DNA of 64,000 nucleotides, taken from Leeuwenhoekiella blandensis MED217 (GTDB lineage: Bacteria > Bacteroidota > Bacteroidia > Flavobacteriales > Flavobacteriaceae). Of the stretch, positions 32,658 to 42,187 are shown one piece after another. Under the pieces are notes generated by a model that saw nothing but the letters and a program-made list of their open reading frames with translations, made no database searches and was not told the origin of the DNA. The position numbers were made by a program, and so were the translations under genes. The DNA lies in the NCBI RefSeq assembly GCF_000152985.1, contig NZ_CH672395.1, positions 2,610,461 through 2,674,460 of the forward strand, read 5' to 3'. Within the stretch, counting starts at the first letter, position 1. The number at the start of each line of letters is the position of its first letter.

Positions 32658-34307
32658 TTATGAAAAGTAGATGTAAATACTCACCACCGCGATGCAGATA
32701 ACTACACCAGCCGGTTTTAAATATTTCCAAGGTGTAATGTCCACCTGACGTGTGTATTCTTCAAGATAATCTGTTTGACGTGGAAAGAATTTACTCACCG
32801 TAAACAAGATGAAAAGAACCATTACAAATATGATTCCCATAATATGTAAGAAACTTGGGAATGCATCTTTTGCTACCATTGCAAGTTCTGAAGCATCGGT
32901 AACGCCAGAGAGCTCTGCTGCTGCAACTGCATTGTCTGCGATAATTGGTTTTACCACATATAAGGTCACTAAATAGGTAACTACCGCAAAAACAATAGCG
33001 ATATTAGCTGCTTTTCCTGAAACGCGTTTTGAGAAATAACCTACTAAAATGATCGCCAAGATAGGCACACTAAAAGAACCGTTTAATTCCTGTAAATAGT
33101 TGAAAATACCACCTTCTACTCCGTATAATAATGGTGCGATAGCCATCGAAAAGATCGCTAAGAATATACCGAAAGTTTTACCTGCGCGTACAACCTGCTT
33201 TTCTGATGCATTTGCATTAAAATATTGTTTATATAAGTCAAGACCAAATAAGGTTACCGAACTGTTTAATGCCGAGTTGAACGAACTCAAAATCGCACCA
33301 AAAAGTACCGCTGCAAAGAATCCTACAAAAGCAGTTGGAAGAACAGCTTTTACAAGCATTGGGTATGCTTCATCAGCATTGTCAAGATTTCCGTTAAAAT
33401 ATTCAAAAGCAATAACCCCCGGAAGTACAACAATGATAGGACCTAAAATCTTAATGATCGCTGCAAGACATAATCCCTTTTGTCCTTCAGCTAGGTTTTT
33501 TGCTCCCAGCGCACGCTGAATGATCGCTTGGTTTGTACCCCAATAATAGAAATTCACGATAAGCATTCCTGTAAATAAGGTCGTCCAAGGCACCGAAGAA
33601 TTAGGTCCACCTAGAATTTCAAATTTCTCAGGAAGATTTGTGGTGACTACATTCAATCCTTCAAAAACGCTTCCGTTACCTACAGCCATAAGACCGAAAA
33701 CAGGAATTAGAAGACCTCCCACGATCAAACCAACAGCGTTGATCGAGTCAGAAACTGCTACTGCTTTAAGTCCACCAAAAATCGCATAAATAGAGCCAAT
33801 GATTCCAATTCCCCAAACCGTAACCCAAAGAGCAGATTCAGGATCGAGTCCCATACGCTCCGGGATATCAAACATCGTATTGATCGCCAAAGCTCCAGAA
33901 TACAATACCGTTGGCAGCATCGAAATCGCGTAAGCCATTAAGAATAGGATTGACACAATCGTTTTCGTAAGTTTTCCGTAGCGTTTTTCCAAAAATTGAG
34001 GAATCGTCGATATTCCACCTTTCAGGTATTTTGGTAAAAGCACAAAAGCTGTAAAGACCATCGCTACAGCTGCAACGATTTCATACGCTGCAATTAAAAT
34101 ACCTTCACTAAAACCAACACCGTTTGTACCTATAATCTGTTCCGTAGAAAGGTTGGTTAACAAAAGGGAACCGGCGATTACCGGTCCTGTTAGACTACGC
34201 CCTCCTAAAAAGTAACCATCTGAAGTGGTCTCATCTGTTTTACGCGAAGCGAAATACGAAATCACCGCTACCAAAAGTGTAAATGCGGCAAATGTGATTA
34301 ATCCCAT
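32658..34307 (-). CDS. Sodium:solute (SSS/SGLT-type) symporter, probably for L-arabinose
   Basis: 549 residues with about 13-14 membrane segments. The SSS signature is seen in the N-terminal SDGYFLGGRSLTGPVIAGSL and LSTEQIIGTNGVGFSEG, with YAIFGGLKAVAVSDSINAVG typical of the sugar-transporting SGLT group and ALNSSVTLFGLDLYK in the second half. It would import L-arabinose (or galactose-like monosaccharide) across the inner membrane with sodium. The position between araD and araA supports arabinose. Substrate is inferred from context. Confidence 0.9.
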   Translation of the reverse strand: MGLITFAAFTLLVAVISYFASRKTDETTSDGYFLGGRSLTGPVIAGSLLLTNLSTEQIIGTNGVGFSEGILIAAYEIVAAVAMVFTAFVLLPKYLKGGISTIPQFLEKRYGKLTKTIVSILFLMAYAISMLPTVLYSGALAINTMFDIPERMGLDPESALWVTVWGIGIIGSIYAIFGGLKAVAVSDSINAVGLIVGGLLIPVFGLMAVGNGSVFEGLNVVTTNLPEKFEILGGPNSSVPWTTLFTGMLIVNFYYWGTNQAIIQRALGAKNLAEGQKGLCLAAIIKILGPIIVVLPGVIAFEYFNGNLDNADEAYPMLVKAVLPTAFVGFFAAVLFGAILSSFNSALNSSVTLFGLDLYKQYFNANASEKQVVRAGKTFGIFLAIFSMAIAPLLYGVEGGIFNYLQELNGSFSVPILAIILVGYFSKRVSGKAANIAIVFAVVTYLVTLYVVKPIIADNAVAAAELSGVTDASELAMVAKDAFPSFLHIMGIIFVMVLFILFTVSKFFPRQTDYLEEYTRQVDITPWKYLKPAGVVICIAVVSIYIYFS

Positions 34308-34338
34308 AATTTGAAAATGTAATTGATTAGTTTATTGA

Positions 34339-35037
34339 TTAGCAGCCCTGGCCGTAATAAGCATCTTTTCCGTGCTTACGCTCATAATGTTTTTTAATAA
34401 GCGAATCTTTAAGTCTTGGTGCATTTGGATTAATCTGAAGTGTCAATTGTGCCATACGCGCTACTTCTTCTAAAACCTTACTGTTATAAACCGCTTTTGC
34501 AGCCGTTTCTCCCCAAGCAAAAGGACCGTGGTTACCCAAAAGTACCATATTTACTTCGTTATAATCCAAACCTTTGTCTTTAAAACAGTCAAGAATTTGG
34601 ATTCCTGTATTATGCTCATAATTTCCTGAGATCAAATCATCGTGCATGGGTGGCGCACAAGGAATATCTGCTGTGAGGTGATCGGCATGTGTCGTTCCAA
34701 AAATCGGAATATCCATCTGTGCCTGAGCCCAAGCTACAGAATACGTAGCGTGCGTATGTGCAATACCGCCAACACCTTCCCAATGTTTGTATAAATACGC
34801 ATGTGTTTTTGTATCTGACGATGGACGCTTATCTCCTTCTACAATGTTGTTATCATAATCAACGATAACAATATCTTCCGGTTTCAAGGTTTCATAAGGC
34901 ACACCGCTAGGTTTAATAGCAAATACGCCGTTTTTACGATCTACTGCGCTTACGTTACCAAAAGTATAAATAACCAGACCTAAAGCGTCTAGTTCCATAT
35001 TAGCTTCGTAGCATTCTTCCTTTAAAGACTTATACAT
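34339..35037 (-). CDS. araD: L-ribulose-5-phosphate 4-epimerase
   Basis: 232 residues, class II aldolase/adducin fold. Zinc ligands are in IAHTHATYS (two His, about 95-97) and LLGNHGPFAWG (third His, about 170). FGNVSAVDRKNGVFAIKPSG near the N-terminus is the phosphate-binding region, and the C-terminal YYGQ is typical of AraD. It converts L-ribulose 5-phosphate into D-xylulose 5-phosphate, which enters the pentose phosphate pathway. Its start overlaps the end of araB by 8 bases. Confidence 0.98.
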   Translation of the reverse strand: MYKSLKEECYEANMELDALGLVIYTFGNVSAVDRKNGVFAIKPSGVPYETLKPEDIVIVDYDNNIVEGDKRPSSDTKTHAYLYKHWEGVGGIAHTHATYSVAWAQAQMDIPIFGTTHADHLTADIPCAPPMHDDLISGNYEHNTGIQILDCFKDKGLDYNEVNMVLLGNHGPFAWGETAAKAVYNSKVLEEVARMAQLTLQINPNAPRLKDSLIKKHYERKHGKDAYYGQGC

Positions 35038-36727
35038 GTTCTTTTATGTTCTTTTTCGGTTTGGTTATAGTATTTTCTACAAAGTCACTCAAGACTTCAT
35101 AGCGCTGCATCAAAGTTGCAAATTCTTCTAAATACTCTTCCTGCGGAAGGTATTCTGCCTCATAATCACTGCCTAAGGTTTTGCTCGCTTCAATCACATT
35201 AGGATACAATCCTGCAGCAACAGCAGCATAAACCGCCGCTCCTAAAGCTGGCGCCTGATCTGAAGCTGCTACTTTAATCGGTACGTTAAGTGTATTTGCC
35301 AGCGACTGCATAATAAATTTAGATTTACGCGCTACACCGCCAATCCCAACCACCGACTTGATCTCGATGCCTTCATCTTCAAAACGATCTAAAATCTTTT
35401 TAGAACCAAAGCAAATCGCATTTACTAAGGCTTTAAAGATATGCGGAGCACGCGTTCCCATATTCAGGTTGGTGATCGCAGCCTCAAGCTCTTGATTTGC
35501 ATCTGGAGTCCTTCTTCCGTTGATCCAATCTAAAGCAACGGGAATCGCTTCACTATGCGGAATCGCTTCGGCAGCATCAGATAATTTTCTTATAAAATCA
35601 GCTTCTATTTCTTCTTTTAGTTGCTCCTTTTGCTCTGCAGAAAGAATATCTGAAGTAAGCACAAGGTTATCAATGGGCCAACTCAATACATCTTTGAACC
35701 ATGCCAATAGATCCCCAAAAGCAGATTGACCGGCCTCAAGACCTACAGCCCCGGGAATGACAGAACCATCTACCTGACCACAAATACCTCTTACGGTTTT
35801 ATTAGCCACTACCTCTGGTGAAGAAACACTTATATCACAAGTAGAAGTTCCCATTACGCGAACGAGCGTGTGCTCTTCTACTTTAGCACCTACAGCCCCT
35901 GCGTGTGCATCAAAAGTTCCTACTGCGATTTTAGTTTCAGTCGTAAGTCCTAATTTTTCTGCCCAGGCAGCGCTAAGATTTCCGGCTACTTCATCAGACG
36001 TGTACGTTTCAGAATATAATCGTGAACGCAACGCTGCTAAATATGGATCTAATTTACCTAGGAATTCTTCTGGCGGTAATCCTCCCCAGCTTTCGTGCCA
36101 CATCGCTTTATGACCTGCTGCACATCGACTGCGTTTAAACGTTTCTAACGAAGTATTTTCAAGCAAAAGATAAGTGATCCAGTCACAATGCTCCATCCAG
36201 GAGTATGCAGCTTGTTTTACTGCGTCATCTTCACGCACCACGTGTAAAATTTTTGCCCAAAACCATTCAGAAGAATAGATTCCTCCTTCATATTTTGTAA
36301 AATCTTCACCTCCCCAGGTGCGTGCAAGGTGATTGATCTCGTTAGCTTCTGCAATTGCGGTGTGATCTTTCCACAACACCATCATCGCATTAGGGTTTTC
36401 TTCAAAACCATCTGTTAGTGATAAAGGCACACCTTCCGCATTAACCGGAATAGGTGAAGAACCTGTAGTATCGATACAAATTCCTTTTACCGATTCTGCT
36501 GAAACTCCGCTTCGGGTAACAACAGCTTTTATGGTTGCTTCAAGCCCTTCGATCAAATCTAAAGGATGCTGGCGAAAACGATTTTCTGAAGCGTCACAAT
36601 ATAGACGCTCTTTCCAACGTCTATAATAACTTACTTCTGCTTCTATCTCTGCTCCTGTAGCTGCATCTATCAAAACCGCTCTAACAGAATCTGAGCCGTA
36701 ATCAAGCCCAATCACATAATCTTTCAT
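35030..36727 (-). CDS. araB: Ribulokinase
   Basis: 565 residues, FGGY kinase family. It starts YVIGLDYGSDSVRAVLIDA (phosphate-1), has GICIDTTGSSPIPV, LWKDHTAIAEA, the Asp general base in VGTFDAHAGAVGAK (about 272-285), VRVMGTSTCDIS and ADP-binding GGVARKSKFIMQSLAN (about 455-470). It phosphorylates L-ribulose with ATP. It heads the catabolic half of the operon: a 90-base gap separates it from the GH51 gene upstream, the largest gap in the operon, and that gap has a candidate promoter. Confidence 0.97.
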   Translation of the reverse strand: MKDYVIGLDYGSDSVRAVLIDAATGAEIEAEVSYYRRWKERLYCDASENRFRQHPLDLIEGLEATIKAVVTRSGVSAESVKGICIDTTGSSPIPVNAEGVPLSLTDGFEENPNAMMVLWKDHTAIAEANEINHLARTWGGEDFTKYEGGIYSSEWFWAKILHVVREDDAVKQAAYSWMEHCDWITYLLLENTSLETFKRSRCAAGHKAMWHESWGGLPPEEFLGKLDPYLAALRSRLYSETYTSDEVAGNLSAAWAEKLGLTTETKIAVGTFDAHAGAVGAKVEEHTLVRVMGTSTCDISVSSPEVVANKTVRGICGQVDGSVIPGAVGLEAGQSAFGDLLAWFKDVLSWPIDNLVLTSDILSAEQKEQLKEEIEADFIRKLSDAAEAIPHSEAIPVALDWINGRRTPDANQELEAAITNLNMGTRAPHIFKALVNAICFGSKKILDRFEDEGIEIKSVVGIGGVARKSKFIMQSLANTLNVPIKVAASDQAPALGAAVYAAVAAGLYPNVIEASKTLGSDYEAEYLPQEEYLEEFATLMQRYEVLSDFVENTITKPKKNIKEHV

Positions 36728-36747
36728 ATTCTAAAATCTTACTTGCT

Positions 36748-36771
36748 AACAAATCTACTATAATCTGTTTA
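36748..36771 (-). promoter_or_regulatory. Candidate internal promoter/operator upstream of araB
   Basis: The complement of 36750-36757 reads TAGATTTG, an exact TAnnTTTG -7 match, 22 bases before the araB ATG. It lies inside an imperfect inverted repeat (AACAAAT at 36748-36754, ATCTGTT at 36763-36769). A TTG on the minus strand at 36784-36786 is 26 bases away, longer than usual for a -33 element. Confidence 0.4.
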
Positions 36772-36817
36772 AAAATGTAGATTCAACACTTAATATTTTT
36801 AGTTTTTTATTAAGAAT

Positions 36818-38812
36818 TTATTTTAGTGGTATTCTAATGATATTCAACGAATAAGCCGAAACTTCATAGGTTGCAACATCTTTTTTAACTTTTAACTCCT
36901 CGGTTACAGGGGCAATTTCCTGCGTTGATTCAAACGAATTTTCCTGAGTCAAATCTGCTTCTTTTAAAACAATTATGCTGCCCTTACTCTTTAAACGCTT
37001 GCCTTCAAAATTCAACTGAATTTCTTGAGCTTCGCTTGAAGTATTAACCACTTTCACCACAACCTCATTAGCTTCTGAATCTAAAGTCGCTGAAGCGTAA
37101 AGTTCTTCTTGTCCAACCAAGTTTTCACCATCTTGGGTTACCGAGATCAAATCGGTTCCTTTATTGGTTGAATATAATTTTTGAACGTAATAATTCGGCG
37201 TTCCGTAAGACTCTAAGTTATTGAACCAGATCATATCTGGTGTCCACTGCCAACCTTCGGCGTGTGCCATCAACGGTGCATACGAAGTAAGCTGAACCAC
37301 CTCTGCATTACGCTCTAAACCGGTCATAAATGCAGCTTCAGAAAGTGCAGTCTCCCAGTTATTTTTGTTATCCGGACTTGCAATAGCAACGCTTTGTGCT
37401 GCGTATTCTCCTGCGAAAATTTTTGGACCATTACGGTCATAGCTATAATAACGGGTTGCATTTTCTCTAAACCACTCCGGACTTCTGTAATAATGCTCAT
37501 CGATGATCTCTGCTCCTATTTTCTTGAGTTCTTTCATACCGTATTCAAAGTAGTCTCCGTCAGGAAATGGTCCGCTTCCTGAAACAATAATGATCTCAGG
37601 ATACTTTTCTGCAATTGCTTCATTAAATACTTTGTATCGCTCGATATATTCTGGTCCCCATTGTTCGTTTCCTACTCCAATATATTTCATATTGAAAGGC
37701 TCAGGATGTCCCATATCTGCACGTACTTTTCCCCAAGGAGTATCTGTCGATCCATTTGCAAATTCGATTAAATCCAATGCGTCTTGCACATAAGAATCCA
37801 GTTCGTCCATAGGCACTAATTCGCCGGTATTGAATTGACACGCGATACCACAACTCAAAATAGGAAGCGGCTCTGCCCCTAGATCTTCAGACAACTGAAA
37901 ATATTCAAAGAAACCTAAACCAAACGACTGGTAATAATCTGGAGTCAAACGGTGATCAAACTCCGTATTCCAACGGTTCACTAAACTAGGGCGCTCGTCA
38001 ACAGGACCCACGGTTTTTTTCCATTGGTAACGACGCGCCAGCGTGCGGCCTTCCACAATACAACCACCCGGAAATCTTAAAAATCCAGGATCAAGATCAT
38101 ACAATAATTGCACTAGATCTTTACGTAAACCATTCTCACGACCATTCCACGTATCTGTTGGAAACAACGAAATCATATCAAGACCTAATTCACCGGTACC
38201 TTCAAAGGTTAACTTTAAAGAACCTTTCATCACGGTTTTATTCGGAACGATTTCAGCTTTATAATTTGCCCATTCTGAACCAGAAACCGGAATTGAAGCT
38301 TCAGCGATCGTATTTCCTTCCTCATCCAAAAGTTCAGCCTTCACTGCAGAAACTGCACCTTCCATTTGTTTGGCATCAAAAGTAAAACGATAGGTATCTC
38401 CTTCTTTGATTCCCATTCCTCGGAAGCCTTCATTGTGCAATTCGTAACCTTTAGCATTCTTAATCTGAACGCGTAAAAAGTTTAAATTACCTTCTCCTTC
38501 AAAGTATTTTACGGGCAATGCATAGCCAGATTCATTGTTATACGAATGCCTGTCACTATTAGGCTGCGACCAACCCATCATTGAGATCGTAAATTCAAAC
38601 GAACGGTTTTTGATCATCTCTGCATACAAACCACCATCGGCAGCAAAGTTGATATCTTCAAAGAAAATTCCGTACATCGTAGGTTGAATGGGTGCGATGG
38701 TCTCGCTCATATCAACCGTTAATTCCTTTTGAGCAAAAAGCGTATTGCCTGCCAGAAAAGTTCCGGCTAGTACAGCGGCTAGTCCTGCTTTTTTAATTGT
38801 TTGTGTGATCAT
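36818..38812 (-). CDS. GH51 alpha-L-arabinofuranosidase with inserted beta-domain
   Basis: 664 residues with a signal peptide ending near TLFAQ. The mature start (MYGIFFEDINFAADGGLYAEMI, in part) is the GH51 opening. Residues about 100-215 form a CBM4-like beta-sandwich insert; the barrel follows with FLRFPGGCIVEG, the acid/base Glu in IGVGNEQWGPE (about 385) and the nucleophile Glu in KIFAGEYAAQS (about 460). A C-terminal beta-domain closes the protein. It removes terminal alpha-L-arabinofuranosyl groups, probably in the periplasm. The paralogue at 44755 lacks the insert, so the two GH51 enzymes probably differ in linkage preference. Confidence 0.92.
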   Translation of the reverse strand: MITQTIKKAGLAAVLAGTFLAGNTLFAQKELTVDMSETIAPIQPTMYGIFFEDINFAADGGLYAEMIKNRSFEFTISMMGWSQPNSDRHSYNNESGYALPVKYFEGEGNLNFLRVQIKNAKGYELHNEGFRGMGIKEGDTYRFTFDAKQMEGAVSAVKAELLDEEGNTIAEASIPVSGSEWANYKAEIVPNKTVMKGSLKLTFEGTGELGLDMISLFPTDTWNGRENGLRKDLVQLLYDLDPGFLRFPGGCIVEGRTLARRYQWKKTVGPVDERPSLVNRWNTEFDHRLTPDYYQSFGLGFFEYFQLSEDLGAEPLPILSCGIACQFNTGELVPMDELDSYVQDALDLIEFANGSTDTPWGKVRADMGHPEPFNMKYIGVGNEQWGPEYIERYKVFNEAIAEKYPEIIIVSGSGPFPDGDYFEYGMKELKKIGAEIIDEHYYRSPEWFRENATRYYSYDRNGPKIFAGEYAAQSVAIASPDNKNNWETALSEAAFMTGLERNAEVVQLTSYAPLMAHAEGWQWTPDMIWFNNLESYGTPNYYVQKLYSTNKGTDLISVTQDGENLVGQEELYASATLDSEANEVVVKVVNTSSEAQEIQLNFEGKRLKSKGSIIVLKEADLTQENSFESTQEIAPVTEELKVKKDVATYEVSAYSLNIIRIPLK

Positions 38813-38835
38813 TATATAAGTGTGTTTATGCGTTT

Positions 38836-41202
38836 TTATTCTTTAGTTGCGGGTATGCTCAATAAGCGTACGCCGTAAATTCCGGCTGTGGTTGAACCTG
38901 CTTCAGCTTCAAAGCGCACGGTTAGAATTTCATTAGTTGCGGCAAGTTCTTGCGGAATCGTATAATCGACTTCAAAAAAGTCATTGCCACGAGTTCCTTT
39001 TAAATGTGGTTCGGCAATTGTTGTCTCGTTTACCATAATCTTAAACTTGCGACCAGCGTCTTTACCAAAATAGGTCACACGCAAGGTTTTGGCCTTAGCT
39101 TCTTTATTTCTAAGATCGTAACTAAACCAACCTGCAGCGTCGCGCCAGTGCTTATTTTGATTTAAGCCACTGTTTGAATTTTCAGATAAAATTCCGTGAT
39201 CAGACTCTGGTTGTTGTTCTCCCGGAGCCACAAAATCTAATGTGATCTCACGCAAATAAGCTTCTGCCTTTTGCTTTTCTTCAAGCTTGCGTTGCTCTTC
39301 AGCTAAGCCTTCAGGAGTTTGTTTTTTAAAGTAAATCGAATAGCGCTTCTCGTGAATTTTATAAAACGGCTGAAGCACCAAATCTGAATACGTTTCAGGG
39401 TAAAATAAATCTGGCGCTTTAAAGTGTAACGGCTCGCCTTCAACCGGTTTGATCTCATTTAAAAGATTTTCACCGCTTTCAGTAAGAAACATCGGCGCTT
39501 CAGTTAAAGGTAAAAATGGACCGTCTGCGATATGACCCCCTCGACTATCATCTGCAAAAAGTCCGTCTTGATTTGCTTCACCTGTCACTGCGGCCAAAAC
39601 AATTGGACCGTATTTCACAGAAACATAGCCTGAATCATCAGGCAATTCTTCTAAACTTAAATGCATTGGCAATTCCATCTTAATGCGATCGCCATTTTTC
39701 CATTTGCGTTCTAAGGAAACATAAGAACCCGGAGTCGCATCTATTTTCTCTAGTTTATCATTCACATAAACCTTCAGTTCACCGGCATTTACCCATTGTG
39801 GATAGCGCAACATTAAAGTTGCCTTAGTTTTCTTTCTGCTATTCCAAATAAGTTCAGTTAATGCTTCTTCAGGAAAGTTTGTTTTTTGAGTAAGTGTAGC
39901 GTTTTTCTCTTCCCAGTTCACTTCCGAAGGAATAAACAAATTCACATAAAGTTTATCCTCTTTTTTGGCATAAATGAGTTCGTTATACTTGGTGTGATTT
40001 TCCATTCCCGAACCTACACAACACCAAAAACTGGTTTCCGGCTGCGAATACACGCGATAATGACCGGGGCGAATGGGCGTGAAATACACAAACCCGCCAT
40101 CAGGGTTTTGAGAAGACAGAATGTGATTGTACAAACCGCGCTCGTAAAAATCTATGTAATGCTCTTCTGAAGTATCTTCAAACAAGAGTTTGCTCAACTT
40201 GAGCATATTGTAGGTATTGCAACTTTCTGGTCCTTGCTCGCTGCTCACCACCGATGAAAAATCATCAACGGGATTAAAATGCTCGCGCACGCTATTCCCA
40301 CCAATGCTTATGGAACGCCGTGTTGTGACATTATCGAAGAAATTAGATGCGGCATCGTGGTAATCTTTAGCCTCTTCCAACTGACTGATGCGCTCAAAAC
40401 CAATAAACTTAGGAATTTGCGTATTAGCATGCATTCCGGTTAATATGTCTTCATTTGCCGCTAGTGGTTTCAACAAAGCGTGCTGCGAAAAATCTTCAGC
40501 GAGTTTTAGGTATTTTTTATCGCTTGTAATTGCGTAAACCTCAGCAAAAACTTCGTTGAGTCCGCCGTGTTCTGAACGCAGCATATCTTGAATTTGCGCC
40601 TCACTTAGATCGGCTGTAATGTCCAGAAACCAATCGGTTAACTCAATGAGCATACGCTTTGCCTGCGGAAGTTCTGCGTGAATCCACGCGTCTTTTAAAC
40701 CATTAAAGGTTTTATGGATGTTATACAGCGGCACCCATTTATCATTTAGACTGAAGCTTCCCGCGTTGATCTTTCCTGCTTTAATTTCCGCCCAAAGCGC
40801 ATCGCTTCCGGGTACGCCACCAATGTAACCGTTCCCATTTGATTTTTGCACGCGATCTAATTCAGCTAAAGCATATTCAAGCATCTCTTTGGCTTTTGGA
40901 TCACCGGTAGAAGCATAATACATCGACAATGCAGAAATATAGTGTCCTGCAGTATGGCCGTCGAGTCCTGTATTTTCCCAATTGGTGTAGGAATCCGCTT
41001 TAGGTTCAAGACCGGCTTCACGCAAAAACGGAGCGAGTAAGCGGTCTGCATCAAGCGCTTGTATGTAGTTAAAATCGGTTAATGCTGCTTCTTTAAAAAC
41101 TCCGGATTCTACCGAAACCGCATTCAATGGAAAAAGCGAAACCTTCTCCTGCGCTTTGGCAAAAGCACTTAGTAGAAACAGACTAACAACAATATATTTC
41201 AT
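38836..41202 (-). CDS. GH127-type beta-L-arabinofuranosidase (DUF1680 family)
   Basis: About 788 residues from the ATG at 41202, which puts the signal peptide (MKYIVVSLFLLSAFAKAQ) at the terminus; an ATG at 41217 would overlap the preceding stop. (alpha/alpha)6 barrel opening with LDGHTAGHYISALSMYYA and NGYIGGVPG. The catalytic Glu and zinc-site cysteines of the family are visible: GPESCNTYNMLKL (Glu and Cys) and SFWCCVGSGMENHTKY (Cys-Cys). The C-terminal about 130 residues form an added beta-domain. The enzymes use a cysteine nucleophile to release beta-L-arabinofuranose. GH127 versus GH146 cannot be settled by eye. Secreted to the periplasm. Confidence 0.9.
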   Translation of the reverse strand: MKYIVVSLFLLSAFAKAQEKVSLFPLNAVSVESGVFKEAALTDFNYIQALDADRLLAPFLREAGLEPKADSYTNWENTGLDGHTAGHYISALSMYYASTGDPKAKEMLEYALAELDRVQKSNGNGYIGGVPGSDALWAEIKAGKINAGSFSLNDKWVPLYNIHKTFNGLKDAWIHAELPQAKRMLIELTDWFLDITADLSEAQIQDMLRSEHGGLNEVFAEVYAITSDKKYLKLAEDFSQHALLKPLAANEDILTGMHANTQIPKFIGFERISQLEEAKDYHDAASNFFDNVTTRRSISIGGNSVREHFNPVDDFSSVVSSEQGPESCNTYNMLKLSKLLFEDTSEEHYIDFYERGLYNHILSSQNPDGGFVYFTPIRPGHYRVYSQPETSFWCCVGSGMENHTKYNELIYAKKEDKLYVNLFIPSEVNWEEKNATLTQKTNFPEEALTELIWNSRKKTKATLMLRYPQWVNAGELKVYVNDKLEKIDATPGSYVSLERKWKNGDRIKMELPMHLSLEELPDDSGYVSVKYGPIVLAAVTGEANQDGLFADDSRGGHIADGPFLPLTEAPMFLTESGENLLNEIKPVEGEPLHFKAPDLFYPETYSDLVLQPFYKIHEKRYSIYFKKQTPEGLAEEQRKLEEKQKAEAYLREITLDFVAPGEQQPESDHGILSENSNSGLNQNKHWRDAAGWFSYDLRNKEAKAKTLRVTYFGKDAGRKFKIMVNETTIAEPHLKGTRGNDFFEVDYTIPQELAATNEILTVRFEAEAGSTTAGIYGVRLLSIPATKE

Positions 41203-41203
41203 T

Positions 41204-42184
41204 TTAATCAAGGACATTATCTTTTAAAGTTGGCCAGTCTTCAGCATCCCACTGAAGCTCAGCAATTTTTAATTTTGGTGCGCCATTATCATTAGCATCA
41301 TACGCGTGAAAAATGATGTAATCCTTTCCGTCGAACGTGTAAGTACTGTTGTGCCCCGCGCCATACCAATTTTCATTTCCTTCGATGATCAAGGTTCCGC
41401 CACCGTTATTTAAGGCAACACCTTCTTTATCTACATAAGGACCGGTCGCGCTTTTAGATCGCCCAACCACTACTTTGTAGGTGCTGTTTTCACCGCGACA
41501 GCATAAATCCCAAGACAAAAACTCATAATACCAATCTCCTTTTTTGAAGATGAAAGGCGCTTCTAGCGCTGCATCTCCGGGATTGGCATCTGCCAGATCA
41601 AAAGAACGTTCCCGGCGCGCAATCGTATGCCATTCTTGCGGCTGCGCGATAGCTTTCAAATCCTCTGAAAGCTTTACCATTTTTAATCCTTCCCAAAAGG
41701 AACCAAATGCCAGATACGGCGTATCATTCTCGTCAAAAATCAAATTAGGATCAATGGCATTCCATAAATCGCGATTAGGAACCGACTGGATCACGATACC
41801 CTGATCTTCCCATTTGTAATTAGGATCATCTGCATCAAGGGTCGTATTGATCGTCAAACCGATGGCCGAAGTATTCTTTGCAAAAGCAGAAACCGAATAA
41901 TATAAATAGTATTTGCCGTTGTGAAACGTAATATCCGGAGCCCAAATATGATTATTGAAATCTGCCGCAACATCATCTGCCCAAACCGGTTCTTCCGTAA
42001 ATACTTGAGGTTCTTTTTCCCAGTTTTTTAAATCGGGCGAACTGAATACTGAAATTCCTCTTCCGGTGCAAAAGAGATAATAGGTATCACCCTGCTTGAT
42101 CGCAACCGGATCGTGAACGCGGATGTCTTGTGCAAAAAGGCTGTTGAGAACTAAAAAACTAAAAAAGGTAAAGAGCGTTTTCAT
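41204..42184 (-). CDS. GH43 arabinan endo-1,5-alpha-L-arabinosidase-like enzyme
   Basis: 326 residues, signal peptide MKTLFTFFSFLVLNSLFAQ. Five-bladed propeller with the three GH43 carboxylates: general-base Asp in IRVHDPVAIK, pKa-tuning Asp in WNAIDPNLIFDE and general-acid Glu in AALEAPFIFKKGDWYYEF. HIWAPDITFHNGKYYLYYS and GAGHNSTYTFDG are typical of endo-arabinanases (GH43_5-like). No lipobox, so likely periplasmic. It stands 1 base upstream of the GH127 start and 3 bases after the preceding GH43. Confidence 0.9.
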   Translation of the reverse strand: MKTLFTFFSFLVLNSLFAQDIRVHDPVAIKQGDTYYLFCTGRGISVFSSPDLKNWEKEPQVFTEEPVWADDVAADFNNHIWAPDITFHNGKYYLYYSVSAFAKNTSAIGLTINTTLDADDPNYKWEDQGIVIQSVPNRDLWNAIDPNLIFDENDTPYLAFGSFWEGLKMVKLSEDLKAIAQPQEWHTIARRERSFDLADANPGDAALEAPFIFKKGDWYYEFLSWDLCCRGENSTYKVVVGRSKSATGPYVDKEGVALNNGGGTLIIEGNENWYGAGHNSTYTFDGKDYIIFHAYDANDNGAPKLKIAELQWDAEDWPTLKDNVLD

Positions 42185-42187
42185 AGT

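Noticed and set aside
41203-41217. Upstream ATG of the GH127 gene
   Set aside because: It adds five residues before a clean signal peptide and overlaps the preceding stop.
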